DNA from: Iocasia fonsfrigidae
Lineage (GTDB): Bacteria > Bacillota > Halanaerobiia > Halanaerobiales > DTU029
DNA: 64,000 nucleotides
Reading direction: 5' to 3'
NCBI RefSeq assembly: GCF_017751145.1
Contig: NZ_CP046640.1
Coordinates: forward strand, 2,212,137 to 2,276,136
Shown here one piece after another: positions 45,544 through 54,777 of the stretch. The position numbers were made by a program, and so were the translations under genes. The notes beneath the pieces were generated by a model. It was given only the letters and a program-made list of their open reading frames with translations. It was not told the origin of the DNA and did no database searches. Positions within the stretch are counted from its first letter, which is position 1, and every line of letters starts with the position of its first letter.

Positions 45544-46326
45544 TTATGCCTTTAACTTATCTAACTCTTCCAGTAGATAATCATTTAACACCTTAATAAA
45601 AGTCCCCTTCATACCTAATGACCTTGATTCAATTACACCAGCACTTTCAAATTTTCGTAAAGCATTCACAATCACTGAACGTGTAATACCTACCCGATCT
45701 GCTATCTTACTGGCAACAAGAAGTCCTTCTTTGCCCTCTAACTCTTCAAATATATGTTCAATAGCCTCTAATTCTGAATAAGATAAAGTATCAATAGCAA
45801 TCTGTACAGCAGCTTTTTTCCTGGCCTCTTTTTCTATTTTTTCATTCTTGGAACGCAGTATCTCCATTCCTACTACTGAAGCACCATATTCTCCTAAAAT
45901 AAGGTCATCGGCAGCAAATTCTTCCCCATAACGGGCCAGCACCAAAGTTCCCAGGCGGTCACCCCCACCAATCATTGGAATAATAGTTGTTAATTTATTC
46001 TTAAAAAGACAGTCTTCTCCATCAGTAAATACACAGTTACCTTCTTCTTGTTTAACATTAGCCCTGGTATCCCTGATCCGCATTAACCCTTTATTATAGT
46101 CATCAGGAAAGCGTCCCTGATCAATAACAGTTTCCTCCATAATATCACATTCAAAATCATCAAGCAAACTATAACCCAGTATACGACCTTTTTTACTGGT
46201 TATATAAACATTACAGTTTATTGCTCCAGATAAGACCTCTGCCATCTCTGAAAAATCAACTGTCTTGCCCCCAGTCTGCAGTAAATGATTTATCATCCTA
46301 CTCTTTTCCAGCAACTCTTCCATCAT
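45544..46326 (-). CDS. codY: GTP- and branched-chain-amino-acid-sensing repressor CodY
   Basis: Global nutritional repressor of Firmicutes. Seen: N-terminal GAF domain ([15 protein letters not shown] start; [12 protein letters not shown]-like [37 protein letters not shown]), and a C-terminal winged helix-turn-helix with [20 protein letters not shown], the family's recognition helix. About 260 residues. ATG at 46326 (or 46323) with GGAGG upstream; the TTG at 46335 is not needed. Order hslV-hslU-codY matches Bacillus clpQ-clpY-codY. Confidence 0.97.
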   Translation of the reverse strand: MMEELLEKSRMINHLLQTGGKTVDFSEMAEVLSGAINCNVYITSKKGRILGYSLLDDFECDIMEETVIDQGRFPDDYNKGLMRIRDTRANVKQEEGNCVFTDGEDCLFKNKLTTIIPMIGGGDRLGTLVLARYGEEFAADDLILGEYGASVVGMEILRSKNEKIEKEARKKAAVQIAIDTLSYSELEAIEHIFEELEGKEGLLVASKIADRVGITRSVIVNALRKFESAGVIESRSLGMKGTFIKVLNDYLLEELDKLKA

Positions 46327-46355
46327 AAAATTCAACCTCCATTTATTTTTTTCCC

Positions 46356-47747
46356 TTATAAGATATATTTACTAAGATCTTTATCCTGTACTACATCAGC
46401 CAATTGTTCCCTTACATAATCTACATCTACAAGAATTTCCCCTTCTTCCATGTCAGGTGCATTAAATAATAAATCTTCCAGTAACCTCTCCATAATTGTG
46501 TGAAGTCTTCTGGCCCCAATATTTTCAGTATTTTCATTTACCCGAAAGGCAAAACCAGCAATTTCATCAATAGCATCATCAGAAAATTTAATCTGAACCC
46601 CCTCGGTTTTAAGTAAAGCCGTATATTGTTTAGTTAAGGCATTCCTTGGTTTTAATAATATTTCTTTAAAATTATCCCTGGTTAAGCTCTTTAATTCAAC
46701 TCTGATCGGAAAACGCCCCTGTAATTCTGGTATCAAGTCAGATGGTTTAGCAACATGAAAGGCCCCGGCAGCAACAAATAAAATATGGTCTGTTTTAACT
46801 GGACCGTATTTACTCATAATTGTCGAGCCCTCAACAATAGGTAAAATATCTCTCTGTACTCCTTCACGAGATACTTCTGGACCACTATTACCTACCTCTC
46901 TGCCAGCAATTTTGTCTATTTCATCAAGAAAAACTATGCCATCGTTTTCCACCAGGGTAATAGCTTCACTGGCTACTTCTTCCATATCAATAATCTTATG
47001 GGCTTCTTCCTGTTTCAGAATCTCTTTAGCCTCTTTTACAGTAACCTTTCTCTTCTTCTTCTGAGGGGGAAATAAATTACCAAACATGTCCTGGAAATTT
47101 ACACCCATTTCTTCCATGCCAGCACCTGAAAAAACTTCAAACATCTGTGGACCCTGTGTTTCAACACTAATTTCAATTATTTGTTCATCTAGTTCACCAC
47201 TAATAAGTCTATTTCTCAACCTCTCTCTTCTTTCATTGATACGGTTATAAGTATCATCAGCAATTTTATTTTCCCCTTTATCTTCATTCATAAAATACTC
47301 AAAGGGGTTTTCTCTTTTCTTTTGGGGAACAGGTAACATAAGATCAAGTATTCTATCCTCAGCCATCTTAACTGCCTTCGGCCCAACCTCTTTCACCCGT
47401 TCCTGTTTTATCATCCTAATGGCTGTTTCAACAAGGTCCCTGACAATAGATTCAACATCACGCCCTACATAACCTACTTCAGTAAATTTAGTTACCTCAA
47501 CTTTAATAAACGGAGAACTGGTGATTTTAGCTAGTCTCCTTGCTATTTCAGTCTTCCCAACACCAGTAGGCCCAATCATTAAGATATTTTTAGGGATAAT
47601 TTCTTCCTGCAGATCGTTATTTATTTTTTTTCTTCGATAACGGTTTCTTAAAGCTATAGCAACAGCTTTTTTGGCATCATGCTGTCCAATTATATATTTG
47701 TCAAGTTTCGCAACAATCTCCTTTGGTGTTAATTCCCCGTTCATCAT
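46356..47747 (-). CDS. hslU: HslU/ClpY ATPase subunit of the HslUV protease
   Basis: AAA+ unfoldase that feeds HslV. Seen: N-terminal [17 protein letters not shown], Walker [16 protein letters not shown], the inserted I-domain (about 110-240, Lys/Glu-rich), Walker [13 protein letters not shown], sensor region and C-terminal [18 protein letters not shown], ending LSKYIL for docking in HslV. 463 residues. The ATG overlaps the hslV stop (ATGA); the next ATG, one codon later, is equally possible. Confidence 0.97.
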   Translation of the reverse strand: MMNGELTPKEIVAKLDKYIIGQHDAKKAVAIALRNRYRRKKINNDLQEEIIPKNILMIGPTGVGKTEIARRLAKITSSPFIKVEVTKFTEVGYVGRDVESIVRDLVETAIRMIKQERVKEVGPKAVKMAEDRILDLMLPVPQKKRENPFEYFMNEDKGENKIADDTYNRINERRERLRNRLISGELDEQIIEISVETQGPQMFEVFSGAGMEEMGVNFQDMFGNLFPPQKKKRKVTVKEAKEILKQEEAHKIIDMEEVASEAITLVENDGIVFLDEIDKIAGREVGNSGPEVSREGVQRDILPIVEGSTIMSKYGPVKTDHILFVAAGAFHVAKPSDLIPELQGRFPIRVELKSLTRDNFKEILLKPRNALTKQYTALLKTEGVQIKFSDDAIDEIAGFAFRVNENTENIGARRLHTIMERLLEDLLFNAPDMEEGEILVDVDYVREQLADVVQDKDLSKYIL

Positions 47748-48295
47748 TCACCCCCCAATATCTCTTCAGCAGTAATATGATCATTTGTATATATACAGAT
47801 CTCTGCAGCGATTTTCAATGATTTATAAGCAATTTCCCTGGCATCATTCTCACCGGCTGACATCACAAGGGCACGAGCAGCGGCCAATGCATAGGAACCT
47901 CCAGAACCAATAGCCATAATCTCATCATCTGGTTCTATGACATCACCATTACCTGAAATTAATAAAATCTTATCACTATCAGCTACCATTAACAAAGCCT
48001 CTAATTTCCTTAAAATTTTATCAGTACGCCATTCTTTAGCAAGTTCTACAGCAGCCCTTTCCAGATTGCCATGGTATTCCTCCAACTTTATCTCAAATTT
48101 TTCAAAAAGTGTAAAGGCATCAGCTGCAGCTCCAGCAAATCCGGCCAGGACCTTTTCATGATAAAGTTTCCTTACCTTTTTTGCCCCATATTTCATGATA
48201 GTATTTCCCATTGTTACCTGACCATCACCAGCCATAGCAACCTTATCTTTATACTTAACAGCTACAACAGTAGTTGCCTCTATTCGTTTATTCAA
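47744..48295 (-). CDS. hslV: HslV/ClpQ peptidase subunit of the HslUV protease
   Basis: Threonine/serine peptidase of the proteasome fold. Seen: [25 protein letters not shown] in short blocks, with a catalytic Thr exposed after removal of the first residues, then [15 protein letters not shown] and [14 protein letters not shown]. 183 residues. TTG start at 48295 with GGGAGGGAG upstream. The threonine type here contrasts with the serine found in Bacillus ClpQ. Confidence 0.95.
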   Translation of the reverse strand: MNKRIEATTVVAVKYKDKVAMAGDGQVTMGNTIMKYGAKKVRKLYHEKVLAGFAGAAADAFTLFEKFEIKLEEYHGNLERAAVELAKEWRTDKILRKLEALLMVADSDKILLISGNGDVIEPDDEIMAIGSGGSYALAAARALVMSAGENDAREIAYKSLKIAAEICIYTNDHITAEEILGGE

Positions 48296-48366
48296 ATATC
48301 TCCCTCCCCAACATTAAAATATTAAATTGTCTAACGATTCAAAATAGTTTCTTATTTATTCAATTA

Positions 48367-48396
48367 ATATTAACACATAACATTATTTTATGTCAA
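48367..48396 (-). promoter_or_regulatory. Promoter of hslV-hslU-codY
   Basis: Minus strand perfect TTGACA (48391-48396), 18-base spacer, TAATAT (48367-48372) preceded by TG one base upstream (extended -10). It lies in the 149-base gap between topA and hslV, about 70 bases before the start. Confidence 0.75.
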
Positions 48397-48444
48397 GATA
48401 AACTAAGCAAATATAAGTTTTTTTTATTAAAATACTGGTATACC

Positions 48445-50532
48445 CTAGATATCTGCTGTCTTTTCCTCAAACCCACATTCTTTATTAATACACTTATAGA
48501 CTAAACCCTTACTCTTACTGCGTTTTTCAACCATAATTCCTTCACAATCTGGACATTCTTTATCTACCGGTTTATTCCAGAGTACATATTCACAATCTGG
48601 ATAATTAGAGCAGCCGTAAAACACCCTGCCTTTTCTACTTTTACGTTGAATTAATTCACCATCCTCACATTCGGGACAAGCTACACCGGTCTTAATGAGA
48701 AATGGTTTAGTATTTTTACAATCTGGATAACCAGAACAGGCTAAAAATTTACCATATCTCCCATATTTAACTATCATAGGTTTACCGCATTTTTCACAGA
48801 CTTCATCAGTTACTTCTTCCTCTAGTTGAACACTATCCATTTCCTCTGTAGCTATTTCAAGCCTTTTAGCAAATGGTTCATAAAAATCAACCAAGACCTC
48901 TTTCCACTGATCATTACCCTCTTCTACATTATCAAGCCTATCCTCCATCTGAGCGGTAAATTCAATATCAGTCACATCTGGAAAATGTTCACTTAATAAG
49001 TCAGTAACTATAATTCCCAGTTCAGTAGGCTTTAATTGTCTTCCATCCCTTTCAACATAACCACGGGAAATTACAGTCGAAATTGTTGGAGCATAAGTAC
49101 TGGGACGACCAATGCCCTCTTCTTCAAGTGTTTTAACCAGACTCGCCTCAGAAAACCGTGGTGGTGGTTGGGTAAAATGCTGGTCAGGTAGAAATTCCTT
49201 TGGAGCTAATTTCTCACCCTTTTGCATTTCAGGTAGAATCACATCTTTCTTCTGGCTGCTTGAATCAACCCGTAAAAAACCTGGAAAGACTATCTGAGAA
49301 CCCGAGACATTAAATCTATACTTTTCACCTGCATTAATAGTTACTGTCAATAGTCTATAAACTGCCGGACTCATAAAACTAGCTACAAAGCGGCGCCATA
49401 TTAAATCATATAATTTATATTGATCATTTGTCAATTTATTTTTAAGGCTTTCAGGGGTATGAACTACTGAAGTAGGCCTGATGGCTTCATGGGCATCCTG
49501 GGCCCCTTCCTGCTTCTTATATTTTTTGTCTTTACTGGAAACATATTTATCACCGAACTCATTACGAATATAGTTTAAAGCCTCCCCTCTGGCTTCATCA
49601 GATATTCTTGTACTATCAGTCCTGATATAACTTATAAGACCAACTGTCCCCTCTTCACCAATATCAATACCTTCATAGAGTTGTTGGGCAAGATACATAG
49701 TTTTTTTGGCAGAATAGCCCAATTGACTGGCTGCCCTCTGCTGTAAAGTACTGGTTGTAAAAGGTGAATTTGGATTTCTCCTTCTTTTCCTATCCTTAAC
49801 CTGTTCTACAATAAAATCTTCTTTTTTTACCTCTTCGAGGATATTATTGGCTTCTTCCTGATTACTAATTTTAAATTTCTTACCATTAATTCTCTTTAAC
49901 TCTGCCTCAAAATCATTACTATCTTTTTCTAAAACAACTTTAATTGTCCAGTATTCTTCAGGTTCAAAGGCTTCAATCTCTTTTTCACGCTCACATATTA
50001 TTTTAACTGCAACTGTCTGTACCCTCCCGGCACTTAAACCCTTTCTGATCTTTTTCCAGAGGAGAGGGCTTAATCTATACCCCACCAGTCTATCAAGTAA
50101 TCGTCTGGCCTGTTGGGCATCTACTAGATTTTGATTAATCGGGCGCGGATTCTTAAGGGCATTTTTAATAGCTGTCTTAGTTATTTCATTAAATTCTATC
50201 CTAGCATCTTCTTTATCAAGTTTAAGGGCACGATAAAGATGCCAGGAAATAGCTTCTCCTTCACGGTCAGGGTCTGTTGCCAGTAATACATCATCTGATT
50301 TTTTGACAGCCTTGCGTAAGTTTTTTAAAACCTTACCCTTGCCCCTGATAGTAATATATTTAGGTTCAAAATTATTTTCTATATCAATACCCAGTTTACT
50401 TTTAGGCAGATCAATTACATGTCCCATTGATGCTTCAACCTTATAACCCCTACCAAGAAACTTTGCTATTGTTTTAGCTTTAGCTGGTGATTCAACAATC
50501 ACCAAGGTACCACTTTTTTTTCTTCTGCCCAC
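48445..50532 (-). CDS. topA: DNA topoisomerase I
   Basis: Type IA enzyme that relaxes negative supercoils. Seen: TOPRIM domain LVIVESPAKAKTI and ATDPDREGEAISWHL, QQARRLLDRLVGY, catalytic Tyr302 in LISYIRTDSTRI, and three C-terminal four-cysteine zinc ribbons (from about 585: CEKCG...CSGYPDC, CPEC...CSNYPDC, CPDC...CINKEC). 695 residues. ATG 50532. In Bacillus, trmFO and xerC lie between topA and hslV; here they are absent. Confidence 0.97.
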   Translation of the reverse strand: MGRRKKSGTLVIVESPAKAKTIAKFLGRGYKVEASMGHVIDLPKSKLGIDIENNFEPKYITIRGKGKVLKNLRKAVKKSDDVLLATDPDREGEAISWHLYRALKLDKEDARIEFNEITKTAIKNALKNPRPINQNLVDAQQARRLLDRLVGYRLSPLLWKKIRKGLSAGRVQTVAVKIICEREKEIEAFEPEEYWTIKVVLEKDSNDFEAELKRINGKKFKISNQEEANNILEEVKKEDFIVEQVKDRKRRRNPNSPFTTSTLQQRAASQLGYSAKKTMYLAQQLYEGIDIGEEGTVGLISYIRTDSTRISDEARGEALNYIRNEFGDKYVSSKDKKYKKQEGAQDAHEAIRPTSVVHTPESLKNKLTNDQYKLYDLIWRRFVASFMSPAVYRLLTVTINAGEKYRFNVSGSQIVFPGFLRVDSSSQKKDVILPEMQKGEKLAPKEFLPDQHFTQPPPRFSEASLVKTLEEEGIGRPSTYAPTISTVISRGYVERDGRQLKPTELGIIVTDLLSEHFPDVTDIEFTAQMEDRLDNVEEGNDQWKEVLVDFYEPFAKRLEIATEEMDSVQLEEEVTDEVCEKCGKPMIVKYGRYGKFLACSGYPDCKNTKPFLIKTGVACPECEDGELIQRKSRKGRVFYGCSNYPDCEYVLWNKPVDKECPDCEGIMVEKRSKSKGLVYKCINKECGFEEKTADI

Positions 50533-50550
50533 AACGACACCTCCAACATT

Positions 50551-51045
50551 TTAATTAATATACTTTGAATCATCTGTAACCATATTTCTAAATTCTATAA
50601 TTTCACTCGATATTATCTGTAATTTACCCTGGTCCTCAATTACTTCCTCTAATATGTCCCATAACTGTCCTGTCGTTAGATAGCCTGGATAACTATCCTG
50701 TATAACCCTGATAATTATTTCCTCACTTTCACCAGGGGTTAATAGATTTAAAAATAGCATTCTTTTTATTAAACCCTGTAATTCAAAGGATAAATACATC
50801 CTTTCTGACTGACTAAAAACCCTGTTATAAAAAGAATCTCTATTAGATTCATCTAGTTTGTTTTTTTCCTCATCTATTATTTCCGTCCCATGATAAATTA
50901 ATTCAAAGGCCTCATCAATATCCTGAATATCATATCCTTCTTCCAGCAAGTTCTGAATTATTTCTTCTTCTTTTATAAAATGATTTTCATCCTTTAACAT
51001 CATTCTAATAAGCAAACCTATAATTTCCATTACATCTTCGTTCAA
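50551..51045 (-). CDS. Smg/DUF494 family protein
   Basis: 164 residues, all-helical and acidic, with no membrane segment. Length, the helical acidic pattern and LTPGESEEIIIRVI near the C-terminus fit the DUF494/Smg family, whose function is unknown. Context supports it: in Escherichia coli smg follows dprA (smf), and here it lies between dprA and topA. The TTG at 51045 has AGGGGG eight bases upstream; an ATG at 51030 lacks a site. Confidence 0.72.
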   Translation of the reverse strand: MNEDVMEIIGLLIRMMLKDENHFIKEEEIIQNLLEEGYDIQDIDEAFELIYHGTEIIDEEKNKLDESNRDSFYNRVFSQSERMYLSFELQGLIKRMLFLNLLTPGESEEIIIRVIQDSYPGYLTTGQLWDILEEVIEDQGKLQIISSEIIEFRNMVTDDSKYIN

Positions 51046-51120
51046 TTATATAACCCCCTCCCCCTGAATCAATTTACTGCTATATAAATTATATCATTCC
51101 TTTTGATAACTAATATATAA

Positions 51121-52227
51121 TTATAGTGGTTTTAATAGATTTTGTAAACCCAAAAATATATATTTATTTCCTGCCTCTCTGGAAATAATACCTTTTAACT
51201 CCAACTTAAGGAGTATTGTATTAATAACTGCAGGGCTTTTCTCAGTCATTTCAATCAGCTGATTAATATCCAATTCTGCTTCTTCCTGCAATATTTTAAC
51301 AACATCTTCCTCATCAGCTGATAATTCGGGGTAAGCAGTCTGATTGTGTTCTTCTATCTCACTATAAATAAATAACTCTTCCAAAATATCATTAACACTA
51401 CTAACAAGTTTAGCCCCTTCCTTGATTAATTTATTGGTACCTTCGCTCTGTGTACGGTTTATATTACCTGGGATAGCAAAGAGTTCACGCCCCTGTTCAA
51501 GAGCTAGACTGGCTGTGATTAAAGAACCGCTCCGGCTTGAAGCCTCTACAACCAGTACACCCTTACTCAGCCCACTTATAATTCTATTTCTCTGGGGAAA
51601 ATTTCCTGAAAGGGGTTTAGTTCCTGGGGGAAACTCACTGATAACCATGCCCCTGTGCTGAATCTCATTAAAAAGTTCATTGTTTTCCGGTGGATATATA
51701 ATATCAAGTCCACTACCAAGAACTGCGATCGTTTTCCCTTTAGCTTTTAAACTGCCTAGATGTCCATGTGTATCAATACCCCTGGCCATACCACTAACAA
51801 CTGTAATACCCTTTTGAGCTAGTTCATACCCCATTTTTTCCGCTATCTTTCTACCATAAGAGGTTGATTTTCTGGAACCAACGATAGCTACACAGCTCTC
51901 ATCCAGAATATATTCACCTTTATAAAATAATACTGGTGGTGGGTCATAAATATTTTTAAGGCTTACTGGATATGCTTGGTCATTTATTGTAATAAAATTA
52001 ATATTTAAGCTTCTAATTCTTTGCAAGACTTTTTCAAATTTTATTTTATCTCTCTGTTTAACAATCTCAGCTGCCAGTGAACCTATCCCCTCTACTACAG
52101 CCAATTCTCTTTCATCTGCCTGCCAGACCCTGAGTGGACTCCCGAAGTGTTTGAGCAACTTTGCTATTCTTATAGAACCTAATCCCTTAATTATACTAAG
52201 ACCAAGACAGCAGTTCCTTTCTTCCAT
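51121..52227 (-). CDS. dprA: DNA-processing protein DprA/Smf
   Basis: Loads RecA on incoming single-stranded DNA in natural transformation. Seen: N-terminal SAM/HhH-like region (SIIKGLGSIRIAKLLKHFG), Rossmann core with AIVGSRKSTSYG, VSGMARGIDTHGH, AVLGSGLDIIYPPEN and FPQRNRIISGLS, then a C-terminal winged helix (about 300-360). 368 residues. ATG with GGGGGG five bases upstream. Together with comM in the window, parts of a DNA-uptake system are present. Confidence 0.95.
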   Translation of the reverse strand: MEERNCCLGLSIIKGLGSIRIAKLLKHFGSPLRVWQADERELAVVEGIGSLAAEIVKQRDKIKFEKVLQRIRSLNINFITINDQAYPVSLKNIYDPPPVLFYKGEYILDESCVAIVGSRKSTSYGRKIAEKMGYELAQKGITVVSGMARGIDTHGHLGSLKAKGKTIAVLGSGLDIIYPPENNELFNEIQHRGMVISEFPPGTKPLSGNFPQRNRIISGLSKGVLVVEASSRSGSLITASLALEQGRELFAIPGNINRTQSEGTNKLIKEGAKLVSSVNDILEELFIYSEIEEHNQTAYPELSADEEDVVKILQEEAELDINQLIEMTEKSPAVINTILLKLELKGIISREAGNKYIFLGLQNLLKPL

Positions 52228-52276
52228 TACAACCCCCCCAAAACTGTACCCAGACTCTTTTTCTAGCTAAGACTAT

Positions 52277-52981
52277 TTAATTAATCTCAAATTGATAAAC
52301 AATCTTTTTATCAAATCCTGTTGCAAAGAGATACCCTTTATAAAAATGAATACCGCTTATCTTAACAGGTACTTTATATGTTTTAATAGTCTCAAAATTC
52401 TTATTTAACTTATAGACATTATCTAGATCACATAACCATAATGAACCACTATACCAGTCAAGGCCTTCTACTTTAAGGTCTCTAATTAAAGACTTAGAAT
52501 TAATCTTAATGGCCTTTTTCCCTGCCTGATCTATCACCATAAAGGAATATAGTATATTAATATCCCCATCTATTACCCAATATAATTCCCCATCATAAGT
52601 AAAACCAGCTATATCAAACAAGGGTATAGGAAACTTCATTTTATTTTGGCCATATCTAAAATAATTATTGAGGTTGTCAATTTTACATAAACCTAGTTCT
52701 GAATTAGTATACCCCCTGATAACAAAATCATCTACCTGTTTTCTAAATGAAGGAGGACCCAGGAGTAGTCTGCTATCACTAAAAGCAAGATACAGTTCTT
52801 CCTGGTCACTACATAGAACTAACATCTCCCTCCCCTTTACTACTGTATTAGACAAATCTGTCAGTGAACTCAATAAATTTTCTGGCCCATAACTCTCTAT
52901 TAATTCAAAAGAATCAATACTATATACAACACCTCCATTAATAATAAATACTATAATTAATACAAAGATAAAGTTTTTCAT
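52277..52981 (-). CDS. Secreted protein of unknown function, beta-propeller-like
   Basis: 234 residues. Signal peptide: KN, then a 15-residue hydrophobic core and a VVYS end near residue 21. The rest is rich in beta-strand-like, aromatic short segments with repeated LYxxxxD/LWxxDLDN patterns (YWVIDGDINILYSF, SLWLCDLDNVYKL, YLFATGFDKKIVYQF), as in propeller repeats. No known active site is recognised. ATG at 52981 has GGAGG eight bases upstream; the GTG at 52996 lies in that site. Only gene between dprA and the repeat region. Confidence 0.7.
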   Translation of the reverse strand: MKNFIFVLIIVFIINGGVVYSIDSFELIESYGPENLLSSLTDLSNTVVKGREMLVLCSDQEELYLAFSDSRLLLGPPSFRKQVDDFVIRGYTNSELGLCKIDNLNNYFRYGQNKMKFPIPLFDIAGFTYDGELYWVIDGDINILYSFMVIDQAGKKAIKINSKSLIRDLKVEGLDWYSGSLWLCDLDNVYKLNKNFETIKTYKVPVKISGIHFYKGYLFATGFDKKIVYQFEIN

Positions 52982-53006
52982 TATAAGCACCTCCACCCCT
53001 AGAGGG

Positions 53007-53051
53007 ACTATTTATTTAGCACTAAGCAAATAGTACTATTTATTTAGTACT
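53007..53051. repeat. 17-base direct repeat, period 28, around a palindrome
   Basis: ACTATTTATTTAG(C/T)ACT occurs at 53007-53023 and 53035-53051 with one mismatch. The palindrome AAATAGTACTATTT (53028-53041) overlaps the second copy. It is upstream of the secreted-protein gene and could be an operator pair. A binding protein is not known. Confidence 0.75.
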
Positions 53052-53125
53052 TTTCTCCATCAAATCTTTTTTCCCTTTTATTTTTATATATTTTATACTT
53101 TCATATCTTGCATAATTGAATATTC

Positions 53126-53193
53126 TTGCACTGACCCAGCACTCCCGTTATCATACATTAAGGTTGCACTGACCCAGCACTCCCGTTATCATA
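53126..53193. repeat. Two identical 30-base repeats, period 38
   Basis: The 30 bases beginning TTGCACTGACCCAGC and ending CGTTATCATA occur identically at 53126-53155 and 53164-53193, with 8 bases between. They are markedly GC-richer than the surrounding AT-rich DNA. Two copies with an 8-base gap do not make a CRISPR array. They may be relics of a mobile element end or binding sites. Confidence 0.9.
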
Positions 53194-53251
53194 TATTTAG
53201 ATCCCATTAAACATAGAAAATTCAGTATCAACTGATTGTAAATTTAAAATA

Positions 53252-53278
53252 ACAAATCTAAGTAGCAGACATATATTA
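53252..53278 (+). promoter_or_regulatory. Candidate SigK-type promoter of the first SPOCS gene
   Basis: AC (53252-53253), 16 bases, CATATATTA (53270-53278), 62 bases before the start codon. It matches the Bacillus mother-cell SigK pattern AC-N16-CATAnnnTA. The same arrangement precedes the paralog. Confidence 0.5.
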
Positions 53279-53339
53279 GTATATAAAATAATATTCAAAA
53301 TTATTTATTTTATTAATGGAGAAATAAGGAGGTGTTAAG

Positions 53340-54011
53340 ATGAAACATCAAAAAAAACTATATATCTATCCTGATTATTCTTTATCTACTAAAAAAATTA
53401 ATACATTAGAGTTACTTGCTGAAAAAGAAGTAAGTATCTTTAAAACTAATAATCTAAGTAATATCACTCCCCCCATCACTGAATTACTAGAACCTATAGT
53501 ATCTGTCAATTTTGCCCGGGCAGTCCTTTTTAAAAACAAAATAGTCATTCAGGGTGAAATAAATAAAAATATGATCTATAAGGCAGATAACAATATTATT
53601 AATTATGAAGAAGAAGGAATAGAGTTTTCAAAAGAAATTAACCTCCTAGGCCTATCACCCTATTACTATACCGGCAAATTTAATCGTCTCGTTAAAAGTA
53701 ATCCAGTAATTGAAATCAATAACCTTTCTGGGTTCTCAAACGGAATTGATATCCAGTTATATCTAAATAATCTTAGTGTAAAACAATTTCTACTTAATAG
53801 CACCACTGTTGAACAGAAAATACTAGTTGTTTTTATAATTAAGGTTTCCAGATTAACCCAGAACAAAATAAAATTACCTAAACCAGCACCTGTTTTTACA
53901 TATCATCAAAAGATTCCCTGTAATAATAAAGTAATAAAGAAAGATAAAAAGATAAAAAGAAAAAGAGAAAAAGACGGTGTATCTTCCCCTTTAGAAGTAG
54001 AAGAAATTTAA
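53340..54011 (+). CDS. SPOCS-domain (DUF3794-like) protein, first paralog
   Basis: 223 residues without a signal peptide. A central SPOCS-like domain (about 45-105): VLFKNKIVIQGEINKNMIYK, then GIEFSKEINLLGLSP, the pattern of DUF3794 proteins such as SipL and many spore-coat or engulfment-stage proteins. The last 30 residues are a Lys/Arg-rich tail (KKDKKIKRKREKD) not found in the paralog. ATG at 53340 with GGAGG seven bases upstream. One of only three plus-strand genes. Likely role: spore coat or morphogenesis, by inference from domain and promoter. Confidence 0.75.
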   Translation: MKHQKKLYIYPDYSLSTKKINTLELLAEKEVSIFKTNNLSNITPPITELLEPIVSVNFARAVLFKNKIVIQGEINKNMIYKADNNIINYEEEGIEFSKEINLLGLSPYYYTGKFNRLVKSNPVIEINNLSGFSNGIDIQLYLNNLSVKQFLLNSTTVEQKILVVFIIKVSRLTQNKIKLPKPAPVFTYHQKIPCNNKVIKKDKKIKRKREKDGVSSPLEVEEI

Positions 54012-54054
54012 ATCCAGAAACACATGAATAAATGACAATCTATATTAATATACA

Positions 54055-54081
54055 ACATTTTATCTATAATAACATATATTA
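54055..54081 (+). promoter_or_regulatory. Candidate SigK-type promoter of the second SPOCS gene
   Basis: AC (54055-54056), 16 bases, CATATATTA (54073-54081), 28 bases before the start codon. The nine-base -10 region is identical to that of the first paralog while the spacers differ, which suggests selection on the boxes. Confidence 0.5.
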
Positions 54082-54108
54082 TTATAAATAATGAAAGGGG
54101 GTATTATA

Positions 54109-54675
54109 ATGAAAAAAATTAGAAAAACCCTTAAATTACTTGAACTTTCAGCCGAGAAAGCAGTTCAGGTTTTTGAAACAAATACAGTTATGAATCTATC
54201 ACCGGCAGTTGTTGACGTATTGAATCCTATCCTTTCTGTTGAATTTGACCGGGTAGTATTATTTCAGAACAAGGCCATAGTCCAAGGCACCATATTCAAA
54301 AACCTAATTTATAAAGCTGTTGGTGGTCAATTACAATATGTAAATGAAGAAATACCTTTCTCAAAAGAAGTAGAATTACCTGGTGTAAGTCCAAACTTTA
54401 CAACAGGCAGATTTAATAAAATGATCCTTACTAATAATGTTATTGAAATTGGTCCGGGCAACCGTGGAACACAAACAGGTATAGATATTCAATTATATGT
54501 CACTCAATTAACAGCTGCACAAATTATCCTTGATACAACAACAGTCGAGCAAAAAATTATCCTTGATTTTATTATTAAGGTGTCAGAATATACTCAGCAG
54601 GATGTTGACTTACCAGCACCTGGCCCTGTTTTTGAATGCAGAAATATTATCAACTGTAATAATCTCGACTGTTAA
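54109..54675 (+). CDS. SPOCS-domain (DUF3794-like) protein, second paralog
   Basis: 188 residues, clearly homologous to the protein encoded upstream over about 160 residues: shared VLFQNKAIVQGTIFKNLIYK, IPFSKEVELPGVSPN, GIDIQLYV, TTVEQKI and a PAPGPVF end. It lacks the basic tail and instead ends in a Cys/Asn-rich stretch (ECRNIINCNNLDC) that could form disulfides or bind metal. The ATG at 54109 has GGGGG seven bases upstream; the ATG at 54091 precedes that site. Own promoter-like sequence, so it may be expressed separately. No signal peptide. Confidence 0.77.
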   Translation: MKKIRKTLKLLELSAEKAVQVFETNTVMNLSPAVVDVLNPILSVEFDRVVLFQNKAIVQGTIFKNLIYKAVGGQLQYVNEEIPFSKEVELPGVSPNFTTGRFNKMILTNNVIEIGPGNRGTQTGIDIQLYVTQLTAAQIILDTTTVEQKIILDFIIKVSEYTQQDVDLPAPGPVFECRNIINCNNLDC

Positions 54676-54735
54676 ACCGGGTAACAAGAAATTATATTTC
54701 CTAATAATAATATAATAATTATAGACTGATACAAA

Positions 54736-54766
54736 ATAGAAGCCCCTGATTTTAAAGGGCTTCTAT
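54736..54766. terminator. Bidirectional terminator between SPOCS gene and purL
   Basis: ATAGAAGCCC and GGGCTTCTAT form a 10-bp stem with an 11-base loop in the gap between convergent genes. T-rich bases flank both ends, so it can serve both the plus-strand SPOCS gene and minus-strand purL. Confidence 0.8.
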
Positions 54767-54777
54767 TTCTTAAAAAA

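Larger units (their letters stand above)
52982..53339. other. Divergent intergenic control region, 358 bases
   Basis: No gene seen. It separates the minus-strand secreted-protein gene from the plus-strand SPOCS genes. It contains a 17-base direct repeat, a perfect 14-base palindrome AAATAGTACTATTT (53028-53041), a 30-base tandem repeat and a candidate sporulation promoter, each listed separately. No convincing sigma-A promoter for the minus-strand gene was found. Confidence 0.6.

Noticed and set aside
53126-53193. Possible CRISPR array
   Set aside because: Only two repeat units with an 8-base gap; spacers would be far too short and no cas genes are present.
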